Positions 30,301 through 35,847 of a DNA stretch of 35,847 nt are shown here, in pieces; position 1 is the stretch's first letter; each line of letters opens with the position of its first letter. The translations under genes were made by a program, and so were the position numbers. A model generated the notes under the pieces. The model worked only from the letters and a program-made list of their open reading frames with translations. It was not told the DNA's origin and searched no databases. The DNA is from a virus: positions 1 to 35,847 of IMG/VR virus record IMGVR_UViG_3300027763_000014, one strand, 5' to 3'.

Positions 30301-30666
30301 ACAAATGCTACAGCTACAGTTCTTTGTTCTAGTGCTTCTGCCGCTGGTGGAACAAACCAAGTAATACTACCTAATAACTCCGCATACTATTTCAAAGGCT
30401 CTGTTATTGCTGGTGTAACTGGTGCTGGTGATACTAAAGGCTGGAGCATTGAAGGAGTTATCAAGCGTGGTGCTGGTGTAGGAACAACAGCGATTGTAGG
30501 AACTGCAACAGTTAGTTCTTTATACGCTGACGCTGGTGCGGCAACTTGGGCAGTAACGGCTTTGGCAGACACCACCAATGGTGGATTAAAGATTACAGTA
30601 ACAGGTGCAGCGGCAACTACAATCCGTTGGGTAGCTAAAGTAGAAACAACTGAAATGACATTCTAA
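27337..30666 (+). CDS. Giant repeat-built fibre protein, YadA-like rolls
   Basis: 1109 aa. The N-terminus MAITVKHKFVSAIPDGTDAT and VSNGGTGLSSLTTG is a fibre attachment region. Residues about 85-350 contain repeats of the form G..NTA.G..AL..NTT, and about 690-1000 contain SG..S.ASG..N.A-like repeats (SYSTVSGGYTNIASGSFAVA), both reminiscent of the left-handed beta-roll of trimeric adhesins. A GTGHVHINPTGSGSIEINP segment is a third repeat type. The C-terminal 110 residues form the tip (AVTALADTTNGGLKITVTG). Its place between portal and scaffold, away from the other fibre, is unusual. Near-identical DNA repeats at 27810, 28062 and 28266 may recombine. Confidence 0.82.
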   Translation: MAITVKHKFVSAIPDGTDATIVRPSNWNDDHDLTGTIPVSNGGTGLSSLTTGYIPYGDGTNPFASSSALQFNGTNLVTSNDASISGLTVGKGGNAGAGNSAFGYNALVANTTGTNNTATGYQALGGAYVTGTNNSAYGQQSLYSNTSGSYNIAYGNYALFSNTTASNNTAVGYAAGYSITTGSQNSLFGNQAGYAITTGYNAGFGDRALTATTTGNYNAAFGQTALYTNTTGGNNTAVGQSALFSNTTASNNTAVGYQAGYSNTTGTPIDSFGYKALYANTTGGQNAAFGSLTLTSNTTGNYNVAFGAQSLALNTTASNNTAVGFQALYTANRTADVNGFNTAIGMQAGQNMTTGQVNTFLGAVAGQAVTTGSKNTIIGAYTGNNGGLDIRTANNYIVLSDGDGNPRQYIDGSGNTTFSGNVTASAGAFTTVTASTSVTTPIVQATNSAGLALKNSGGTTQISMGAGGGDNVTVAVSTNLNGTNAQIDISPTGTGHVHINPTGSGSIEINPTSAGTINNMSIGAITPSTGKFTTLEATGTSSLGTGFANYIQVAGASSGSNPSLSVLGSDASRGFNYFSKGTGAHNFYNGSSNQHFQIFTGSTAVNFVQVTGALATFGAQVSAQGSDTNIPLVLQPKGTGALQAQQADSTATGGNARGAYAVDWQTQRATAVQVASGTNGFIGAGYANQASGSYSTVSGGYTNIASGSFAVAGGYANVASGIASIASGGYNNTGAGYYNFIGGGQTNSGTANAAVTTQATTTVTSGSTAVTLSASNASIKVGQLITGTGIATFPHTYVAAISGTSLTLSQNANATGTPTLSFFTPHGVVVGGGNNQATGSYSFIGGGGDAGTAANRNTASGDWSFVGGGIKSIASGANSVVCGGGTNAYANTASGQNSFIGGGGLYGPSTASGPGAFIGAGWSNTASGAAAVCLGIGGQANADYSSVIGGSYGNARSIQGNTVFSASSAPLGTIYTNQAALLILARETTNATATVLCSSASAAGGTNQVILPNNSAYYFKGSVIAGVTGAGDTKGWSIEGVIKRGAGVGTTAIVGTATVSSLYADAGAATWAVTALADTTNGGLKITVTGAAATTIRWVAKVETTEMTF

Positions 30667-30676
30667 GGAGAATTAA

Positions 30677-30946
30677 ATGGCACTAAAACTTAACCTAGAG
30701 CAAACTCAATTTGGTGTACCAGCACCACAAGCGTATGCTCGTATCACTAACTTCTTTGGCACTAAAGACCAAATCCAAGTGCAAGTAGCTATTCATTTTA
30801 ATGAAGATGCTAGGCATGGCAATATGGCTACTGTTAAAGAAAATGCTCACTACATCGCTATTGAAGACTTAAAGGGTGATTTAATCCCTGCAATTTATGA
30901 AGTTCTCAAGACTTTTAGTGACTACGCTGGCGCAGAGGATATTTAA
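30677..30946 (+). CDS. Small hypothetical virion-region protein
   Basis: 89 aa with SD AAGGAG. Segments ALKLNLEQTQFGVPAPQAYA, RITNFFGTKDQIQVQVAIHF and DLIPAIYEVLKTF suggest an alpha/beta fold. It follows the fibre within the structural run, so it could be a fibre or tail accessory protein. Unknown function. Confidence 0.7.
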   Translation: MALKLNLEQTQFGVPAPQAYARITNFFGTKDQIQVQVAIHFNEDARHGNMATVKENAHYIAIEDLKGDLIPAIYEVLKTFSDYAGAEDI

Positions 30947-30948
30947 TT

Positions 30949-31275
30949 ATGACAACTTATACATGGACAGTAACTGCCTTATATACAGTAAGTCAGCCTG
31001 ACCCCGACTATGTAGTAAACGCTATTTGGGAACTAACGGGCGTTGATGGTGACTACACAGCTTCTATTGGTGGCAATACTATCTTTACAAGCCAACAAGG
31101 TGCTACTTTTATTCCTTATGAAGAATTAACCGAAGAAATTGTTATTGGTTGGGTACAAGATTCATTAGGTGAAATAGGAATTTCTAATTACGAAGCTAAT
31201 GTGCAAGGTCAAATTGACAGTCAAATTAACCCACCAATTAGCCCACAAAATACGCCCTTACCTTGGGTAGCATAG
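30949..31275 (+). CDS. DUF7936-like small protein
   Basis: 108 aa, 2 bases after the previous stop. TTYTWTVTALYTVSQPDPDY, then VVNAIWELTGVDGDYTASIG and TFIPYEELTEEIVIGWVQDS, matches a recurrent phage protein (Ig-like start, then a W-V helix). It is found near tail and capsid genes in related phages. Function unknown; likely virion-associated. Confidence 0.7.
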   Translation: MTTYTWTVTALYTVSQPDPDYVVNAIWELTGVDGDYTASIGGNTIFTSQQGATFIPYEELTEEIVIGWVQDSLGEIGISNYEANVQGQIDSQINPPISPQNTPLPWVA

Positions 31276-31299
31276 TTTTTTAACACTTAGGAGAATGAC

Positions 31300-31509
31300 A
31301 TGGGACAAGATAAAAAGACCCCCATTATTATTGATGAAGTAGAGTATGTGTATGAGGATTTGACTACGGAACAGCAAACACTATTTAACCATTGTGTCGA
31401 TTTAGACCGCAAAATTAACTCTGCACAGTTCAATATTGACCAGCTTACTGTTGGCAAACAAGCCTTTATTGAGCGACTTAAAAAAGCTCTTGAGGTAGTC
31501 GTAGAGTAA
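31300..31509 (+). CDS. DUF6447-like small protein
   Basis: 69 aa with SD AGGAG. KTPIIIDEVEYVYEDLTTEQ, then LFNHCVDLDRKINSAQFNID, matches the beta hairpin plus helical hairpin of DUF6447. The stop overlaps the ATG of the next gene (TAATG). Possibly a virion or tail-associated protein. Confidence 0.72.
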   Translation: MGQDKKTPIIIDEVEYVYEDLTTEQQTLFNHCVDLDRKINSAQFNIDQLTVGKQAFIERLKKALEVVVE

Positions 31510-31973
31510 TGTTTCAAACTGCGTTTCAAGCTAATGCGTTTCAAAATAACGCATTTCAAATTGTCATTAAGCCTTTTGGTGGAGATGATGGTGGGGGCTG
31601 GACTAAAGAAGAAAGAAAGCGCAGAAAACAGTTAGACAAGAAATTAAGGCTTGCAGAAGAAAAACGCATAGCTGCGGTCAAAAATGACCAAGAGTCAAGA
31701 AAACAGGCCATTAGGGATTTAGTAGACCCTAAACCTGTTGCAAAAAAGAAACAAAGTAAAGTACAATCCAATCAACAGGTTAGCGAAGATACACCGTCAG
31801 AAGTAACCAAATATGATGCACTCATCGCTAATCTTGAACGACAAAAACAAGATTTGTTTGATGCGGTACTAATAAGACAAGCCAAGGTTCAGCTAGAGCA
31901 AGAATTGGCAGTTTTAGAGGCAAAGCGCAAACAAGAACAAGACGATGAAGAGGCCATATTACTACTCCTGTAA
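31509..31973 (+). CDS. Coiled-coil protein with FQxNAFQ start
   Basis: 154 aa. The N-terminus FQTAFQANAFQNNAFQI is a known phage repeat. A Gly-rich link and a strongly charged helical body (about 30-150) follow, rich in K, R, E and Q and probably coiled coil. Its 3' end overlaps the proposed ATT-started glycosyltransferase by 16 bases. Likely a minor structural protein; function unknown. Confidence 0.7.
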   Translation: MFQTAFQANAFQNNAFQIVIKPFGGDDGGGWTKEERKRRKQLDKKLRLAEEKRIAAVKNDQESRKQAIRDLVDPKPVAKKKQSKVQSNQQVSEDTPSEVTKYDALIANLERQKQDLFDAVLIRQAKVQLEQELAVLEAKRKQEQDDEEAILLLL

Positions 31974-32866
31974 ACCCACACGCAAAATACAAAGAAGCCT
32001 ACGAGCATTTACACCAAGGGCGCTATGACGCTGGATTTAGGCTGTTTGAATACCGTTGGCATCCTGAAATACTTGCCAACCAAGTAAGCGAATACACTAA
32101 AAAGCCCCCAAAACCTAAAGTATGGCGTGGTGAGTCCCTTTTAAACAAGTCTATTGTTATTCAAATGGAACAAGGTTTTGGCGACATTTTTATGTTTGCT
32201 CGTTTTTTGCCATTTTTAAAAGTAATGGGCGCACAAAAGGTTACATTGCTAACGCATGGCTCATTACTTGGGCTTTTAGGACAATTTGAGTGCGTTGATG
32301 TCCTTACAAACCAACCAGAATGTCCCGATGTGGTGGAATGTGACTACTGGATTGGCAATATGAGCCTTCCTTACTATATTTCATGCGCCAATAAGTACGC
32401 TAAGTCATTATTTCCCATTACAAACCAAAAGATTGTAGGGTCTGAAGGGTATTTAGACGCTAAACCTTCTAATATTGAGCCAAAAATAGGGGTAAATTGG
32501 GGCGCAAGTCGCAACATTTTATTTCATATTAAGTCTATTCCTGACCATCAAATGTACAGTTTAGTAGGGGATAACTGCTATTCATTGTCCCCAGACCATG
32601 ACGGCTTTTTTCACCCTTTGCCTAATGACGGTTGGAAAACCGACTGGAGCATCACAGCAAGCCACATGAAGGCTATGAAAGGCATTGTGACAGTAGACAC
32701 AGGCACAGCCCATTTGGCAGGCGCATTGGGCGTTAAAACCATTGTCTTGCTACCCAAAGAAGAATACATCTGTTGGCGTTGGAAAAACGCTAAATGGTAT
32801 GACTCTGTTGTTGCATTGCGTCAAGAAGAATATGACCAAGTACCTGAACTTTTAAGGAGAATGTAA
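31958..32866 (+). CDS. GT9-like glycosyltransferase with TPR-type start, apparent ATT initiation
   Basis: 302 aa if started at ATT 31958, which has GAAGAGG about 4-6 bases upstream. Reading only from the first ATG (32165) gives 233 aa and drops a conserved-looking N-terminus (NPHAKYKEAYEHLHQGRYDA, then GFRLFEYRWHP) that is part of the TPR-plus-glycosyltransferase family. No ATG, GTG or TTG occurs between the upstream TGA (31946) and that region. The C-terminus GIVTVDTGTAHLAGALGVKT, then IVLLP, is the GT9/heptosyltransferase signature. It is coupled by TAATG to the zinc-ribbon gene. It probably modifies a surface glycan. Confidence 0.72.
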   Translation: MTTPVNPHAKYKEAYEHLHQGRYDAGFRLFEYRWHPEILANQVSEYTKKPPKPKVWRGESLLNKSIVIQMEQGFGDIFMFARFLPFLKVMGAQKVTLLTHGSLLGLLGQFECVDVLTNQPECPDVVECDYWIGNMSLPYYISCANKYAKSLFPITNQKIVGSEGYLDAKPSNIEPKIGVNWGASRNILFHIKSIPDHQMYSLVGDNCYSLSPDHDGFFHPLPNDGWKTDWSITASHMKAMKGIVTVDTGTAHLAGALGVKTIVLLPKEEYICWRWKNAKWYDSVVALRQEEYDQVPELLRRM

Positions 32867-33243
32867 TGAATTGCCCTAACTGTGGTTATAGCGAGAGCAA
32901 CCATATTGAAGTTAAAAAGACTGACGAAGAGTTCTTTTTAGAGTGGTGGATACCAACTATTGGCGAAGAAGCTGCAAAGGCTTCTTGGCAAGACAAGGTA
33001 GCTATGAAGTCAAGAGAAGCCCCTACAGTCATTTCTGACATTGAAGGGCATATTTCTATGGCTGATGGCTCATGGATTGATAGTCGCTCTAAACACCGAG
33101 AAAACTTAAAACGCAACGGTTGTATTGAATTAGGCAACGATGTACCAATGAAGCGGCCAGAAGCAACAATTAGTCCAAAGTCCCAAGAAGCAAGAAAGCG
33201 TCAAATTGCCGAATTGGCTTATGCAAAACTTAATTACAGATAG
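32866..33243 (+). CDS. Zinc-ribbon protein of the capsid region
   Basis: 125 aa, overlapping the glycosyltransferase stop by one base. The N-terminus MNCPNCGYSESNH is half of a zinc ribbon (Cys3, Cys6). APTVISDIEGHISMADGSWI, then DSRSKHRENLKRNGCIELG, is a recognisable phage family. The C-terminus is basic. It directly precedes the scaffold, so a role in head assembly is plausible. Confidence 0.72.
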   Translation: MNCPNCGYSESNHIEVKKTDEEFFLEWWIPTIGEEAAKASWQDKVAMKSREAPTVISDIEGHISMADGSWIDSRSKHRENLKRNGCIELGNDVPMKRPEATISPKSQEARKRQIAELAYAKLNYR

Positions 33244-33251
33244 GAAAAACC

Positions 33252-34304
33252 ATGGAAGAGCAATTAGACCGCAGAGCATTACTAGAACAAGCAATGGAAG
33301 AGGCAGAAAATGAACCCGTGGAAACAGAGGAGATTCGCAGCGAAGATATTGCCGAGGAGTCCCCTAAAGAGGAAATTAGCGTTGCAGATGACAAAGAACC
33401 TGCCGAAAATGTTTCTATTGATGAACCTACGGATTCGCATGAAGAGGCGCAGGAGTTAGCAGAAGAAGTCAAGCCTATAAACAGACCTTCTACTTGGAAA
33501 AAGGAATATGTCACCATTTGGGACAAAATGGAAAAAGGCGAGCAAATTAGCAAAGACGACTTTACTAAGTTTGCCGAATATGCCAACCAGCGTGAGTCCG
33601 AATATAAGAAAGGCGTAAGCACCTATAAAGCGGAAGCTGACCGTGCTAGAGAATTAGAAAACGCTATTGCACCGTTTCAGCAAGAATTTTCGCAACAAGG
33701 TATTACTCCTGCCGCATGGATTAATAACCTTGGTAGGGCACACATGATTTTGTCTAAATCTGACCCAGCGCAAAAAATGCAAGTATTCCAACGACTTGCA
33801 CAAGATTATGGTATACAATTAAATAACGAGGGTCAATTTGTGCAACCACAAGTAGACGCTTATACGCAACAACTGATGAACCAATTAAATCAGGTAAATC
33901 AGGAAGTTTCAAATATTAAAGGTCGATTTGCCCAAGAGGAAAATCAACGCTTAATGGGTGAAATTGAAAGAGTAAGAAGTAATGTGGAGAAGTTTCCGCA
34001 TTTTGATGTGGTAAGGGAAGAAATGGCTCAACTACTTGAGCTAGGGAAAGCCCCAGACCTAGAAACGGCCTACAAGAAAGCCGTGCGTATGAATGATGAT
34101 GTTTGGGAATTGGAACAGGAACGACTCCTTAATACAGCCAAACAACAGGCATCCAAAGCACAGCAAGTAGCGAAGGCTAAGGCGGCAGCAGTAAGTCCGA
34201 AATCCGTTACTCCTAGCGGAAAAGTGACAGAACCTGGCGATAAAAAGGATAGACGGTCTTTAATTGCAGAACAATTAGGTGATGTAATGGGCCGCAGGGT
34301 TTAA
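33252..34304 (+). CDS. Scaffolding protein
   Basis: 350 aa, very acidic for the first 80 residues (EEAENEPVETEEIRSEDIAE), then helical and coiled-coil (about 100-315), ending with a basic tail (GDKKDRRSLIAEQLGDVMGR). This acidic-to-coil-to-basic layout, and its place immediately before the major capsid gene, is the standard scaffold arrangement. SD AGGA. The basic C-terminus would contact capsid subunits. Confidence 0.85.
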   Translation: MEEQLDRRALLEQAMEEAENEPVETEEIRSEDIAEESPKEEISVADDKEPAENVSIDEPTDSHEEAQELAEEVKPINRPSTWKKEYVTIWDKMEKGEQISKDDFTKFAEYANQRESEYKKGVSTYKAEADRARELENAIAPFQQEFSQQGITPAAWINNLGRAHMILSKSDPAQKMQVFQRLAQDYGIQLNNEGQFVQPQVDAYTQQLMNQLNQVNQEVSNIKGRFAQEENQRLMGEIERVRSNVEKFPHFDVVREEMAQLLELGKAPDLETAYKKAVRMNDDVWELEQERLLNTAKQQASKAQQVAKAKAAAVSPKSVTPSGKVTEPGDKKDRRSLIAEQLGDVMGRRV

Positions 34305-34342
34305 CTAGCCAATTTTGGCGCATTTTTTTAAGGATAATAATC
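34305..34342 (+). terminator. Weak terminator-like hairpin before major capsid gene
   Basis: GCCA-ATTT-TGGC followed by GCATTTTTTT forms a small hairpin with a T-run, in the gap before the capsid SD AAGGA. The stem is only 4 bp, so it may attenuate rather than stop transcription. Confidence 0.35.
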
Positions 34343-35323
34343 ATGGCATTTGCTAACTCAGCAATCACCGATATTATCGCTACCACGATTCAAAGTCGTA
34401 GCGGTGAATTGGCAGACAACTTAACACAAAACAACGCAATTCTTCAGCGCTTGAACCAGAAGGGCAATGTACGCCCATTCTCAGGCGGTAATGTAATTCT
34501 TGAGGAACTGTTTTATGACGATTCCGCAACTAACAACGCTTCTTCTTATAGCGGATACGAAGTATTGAACATTGCTCCAGACAGCCCTATTTCTGCTGCT
34601 CAGTTCAAAATTGCACAATACGCAGACTCAGTAACAATGTCTGGTCTTGAAATGTTGCAAAACTCAAGCAAAGAAGCAATCATTGACCTTTTAGATGGTC
34701 GTATGCAAGTTTCCGAAGCTCGTTTGCTTAACCGCATTTCTGGTGACTTGTATGGTGATGGTACTGGTAACGGCGGTAAAAACTTAGATGGTTTGGGCGC
34801 TGCTGTTGCTGCTTCCCCTACTTCAGGTACTTACGGTGGTATTAACCGTGCTACTTGGACTTTCTGGCAAAACCAAATTACTTCTGGTGCTACTTCTTCA
34901 TCAACCATCCTTGCTGCAATGACTACTGCTGCTATTAAGCAGATTCGTGGTACTGACAAGGCTGACTTGATTGTTGCTGGTAACACATTGTATGGTTACT
35001 ATGTAGGCGCATTGCAAGCTATTCAGCGTATTGCTGCTGAAGAGTCTGGCGCTGCTGGTTTCGCTTCCCTCAAGTTCTACGGTGGTGGTACTTCTGCCGA
35101 TGTGGTACTTGGTGGTGGTTATGGTTCACAAGAAACAGCTACCTATATGTATATGTTGAACACCAACTACATTTTCTTACGCCCACACAAAGAGCGTAAC
35201 TTTGTACCTATTGGTGGTGAGCGTCAATCTATTAACCAAGATGCGATTGTAAAATTGTATGGTTGGGCTGGTAACTTGACTACTTCTAACAGCTTCCTAC
35301 AGGGACTCTTGACAGGTAGTTAA
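34343..35323 (+). CDS. Major capsid protein
   Basis: 326 aa. MAFANSAITDIIATTIQSRS, then GELADNLTQNNAILQRLNQK and GNVRPFSGGNVILEELFY, is the N-terminal signature of a podovirus HK97-fold major capsid family. ADLIVAGNTLYGYYVGALQA and MLNTNYIFLRPHKERNFVPI are conserved later segments. It follows the scaffold and precedes a small capsid-associated gene. Protein length fits this type without a scaffold/protease fusion. Confidence 0.92.
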   Translation: MAFANSAITDIIATTIQSRSGELADNLTQNNAILQRLNQKGNVRPFSGGNVILEELFYDDSATNNASSYSGYEVLNIAPDSPISAAQFKIAQYADSVTMSGLEMLQNSSKEAIIDLLDGRMQVSEARLLNRISGDLYGDGTGNGGKNLDGLGAAVAASPTSGTYGGINRATWTFWQNQITSGATSSSTILAAMTTAAIKQIRGTDKADLIVAGNTLYGYYVGALQAIQRIAAEESGAAGFASLKFYGGGTSADVVLGGGYGSQETATYMYMLNTNYIFLRPHKERNFVPIGGERQSINQDAIVKLYGWAGNLTTSNSFLQGLLTGS

Positions 35324-35357
35324 TGGATAGGGGGAAACCCCTTTCTATTACTTGTCT
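35323..35357 (+). terminator. Attenuator-like hairpin after major capsid gene
   Basis: An AGGGG-GAAA-CCCCT hairpin starts a few bases after the capsid stop and is followed by TTCTATTA with few T residues. It could reduce read-through into the next gene or protect the capsid mRNA 3' end. Confidence 0.35.
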
Positions 35358-35382
35358 AATTAATTAATAAAGGAAATAAATC

Positions 35383-35682
35383 ATGGCATTTACAACACTA
35401 CCCATTGCAGGTGTAGACCTGGTAGATACACAAACAGTTGCAGAACAAGCATTAAATGGCGGGACAAACCCAACATTTGGCCCATTAGGCACACAAACTT
35501 TTGCTAATGACGGTTTGCGTTATGTTTGGGCAAAAGCTGGCGAAGCTATTACAGCTTCTACAGCAACTTGCTCAGTCAATACGACTACTTTCGTAGCAAC
35601 TGCTTCTGCTGGTACTTACAAAGCTCCAACAACCACTATGGCTTCAGGCGATTATGGTTGGTTCAGCAAGGCAAGCGTTTGA
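35383..35682 (+). CDS. Small capsid-associated (decoration-type) protein
   Basis: 99 aa with SD AAAGGA. It is strand-rich and Thr/Ala-rich with few charges (TTLPIAGVDLVDTQTVAEQA, AGTYKAPTTTMASGDYGWFS). It lies directly after the capsid gene and before the main terminator. This suits a capsid decoration protein but no family is recognised. Confidence 0.6.
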   Translation: MAFTTLPIAGVDLVDTQTVAEQALNGGTNPTFGPLGTQTFANDGLRYVWAKAGEAITASTATCSVNTTTFVATASAGTYKAPTTTMASGDYGWFSKASV

Positions 35683-35714
35683 TTAGCTTAAAAAGCTAAA
35701 ATGTAGTAAAAACT

Positions 35715-35751
35715 GGGATTCCCTCACAAGGGGAGTCCCTTTTATTTTTTT
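35715..35751 (+). terminator. Strong intrinsic terminator closing the capsid block
   Basis: GGGATTCCCT and GGGGAGTCCC pair over about 10 bp (with U-G pairs) around a CACAA loop, then TTTTATTTTTTT. It lies 33 bases after the 99-aa gene stop. Its distal half reappears at positions 1-31 because the circle was cut inside it. Confidence 0.85.
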
Positions 35752-35847
35752 ATAACCCCCTAACCACTTAGGAGCATTAAAAATGGCAATAGATAGCGAT
35801 ACTCAAGGTGCAGATGCACGATTAGCAGTCCAATTCTATAAAAAAAG
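35721..35847. repeat. Right copy of 127-bp terminal direct repeat
   Basis: Identical to 1-127. It contains most of the terminator, the leader and the first codons of the 205-aa protein. Joining the ends gives one continuous circle with an intact gene. Confidence 0.95.
35783..35847 (+). CDS. 5' part of the 205-aa head-tail gene (repeat copy)
   Basis: The ATG at 35783 starts the same reading frame as the gene at 63-680 and runs off the window end after 21 codons. It is the same gene seen twice through circular closure, not a second copy. Confidence 0.9.
   Translation, partial: MAIDSDTQGADARLAVQFYKK

Noticed and set aside
27337-30666. Diversity-generating retroelement target in the large fibre
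   Set aside because: No reverse transcriptase and no template/variable repeat pair with adenine-specific changes was found; the repeats are structural.
31940-31975. Programmed frameshift fusing the FQxNAFQ protein to the glycosyltransferase
   Set aside because: No slippery heptamer is present where the frames overlap; ATT initiation is simpler.
33230-33622. 130-aa minus-strand ORF opposite the scaffold
   Set aside because: Its Ser-rich sequence is the antisense of acidic scaffold codons, and it has no upstream signals.

Overview
The window is almost certainly one complete, circularly assembled genome of a small tailed phage with podovirus-type (short-tailed) gene content. The first 127 bases (1-127) are repeated exactly as the last 127 (35721-35847), leaving about 35,720 unique bases. 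The DNA is AT-rich. The Rz/Rz1 spanins and the GH108 muramidase point to a Gram-negative host. The gene families recall phages of (freshwater) Betaproteobacteria, but the host is only an inference. No integrase, DNA polymerase, RNA polymerase, reverse transcriptase, tRNA or CRISPR array was found.

Layout. Virion genes all run rightward from a promoter region at 23044-23252: small and large terminase, P22-like portal, a very long repeat-built fibre, small proteins, a glycosyltransferase, a zinc-ribbon protein, scaffold, major capsid protein and a small capsid-associated protein. A strong terminator follows at 35715-35751. Across the circle closure come a head-tail protein, adaptor, tail hub/nozzle, GNAT-like protein, S74-domain protein, two probable ejection proteins and a second fibre. 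The lysis cassette (9028-10463) ends this arm: small membrane proteins, Rz with Rz1 nested inside it in another frame, and the muramidase.

The early region has several opposed units. The leftward unit 14005-10441 encodes ERF annealase, an SSB-like protein, a PD-(D/E)XK exonuclease, a methyltransferase and small proteins. It is divergent from a Cro-like regulator (14116), with paired dyads between them. The rightward unit 14116-18512 carries a DUF5672 protein, a secreted protein, a replication-type protein, a T4 BGT-like glycosyltransferase and a Ref-type nuclease. A leftward trio (SprT-like protease, HNH nuclease, phosphoesterase) follows. A rightward quartet comes next (VRR-NUC-like nuclease, Dps-like protein, two basic small proteins). 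The leftward micro-protein operon 23043-21718 ends at a terminator, beyond which lies an overlooked 58-aa HTH protein.

The most interesting signal is regulatory. Most leftward and some rightward early genes use a Shine-Dalgarno sequence of the form AAGGGGA, while late genes mostly use AGGAG. Between the exonuclease and the next leftward gene lies a structured non-coding stretch (11531-11664). Read from the minus strand, one of its hairpins presents a 10-nt loop, UUUCCCCUUU, that is the exact complement of the SD AAAGGGGAAA at three leftward genes. One outer-stem position is a G-U pair only on that strand. This suggests a phage RNA that could bind and silence early ribosome-binding sites. A second structured gap lies at 14936-15239.

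Other points of note: a Dps-type ferroxidase spacing in a small protein (20627), a T4 BGT-like active site (16209), a glycosyltransferase that seems to start at ATT (31958), and four tandem 19-bp repeats between convergent units (21396-21471).
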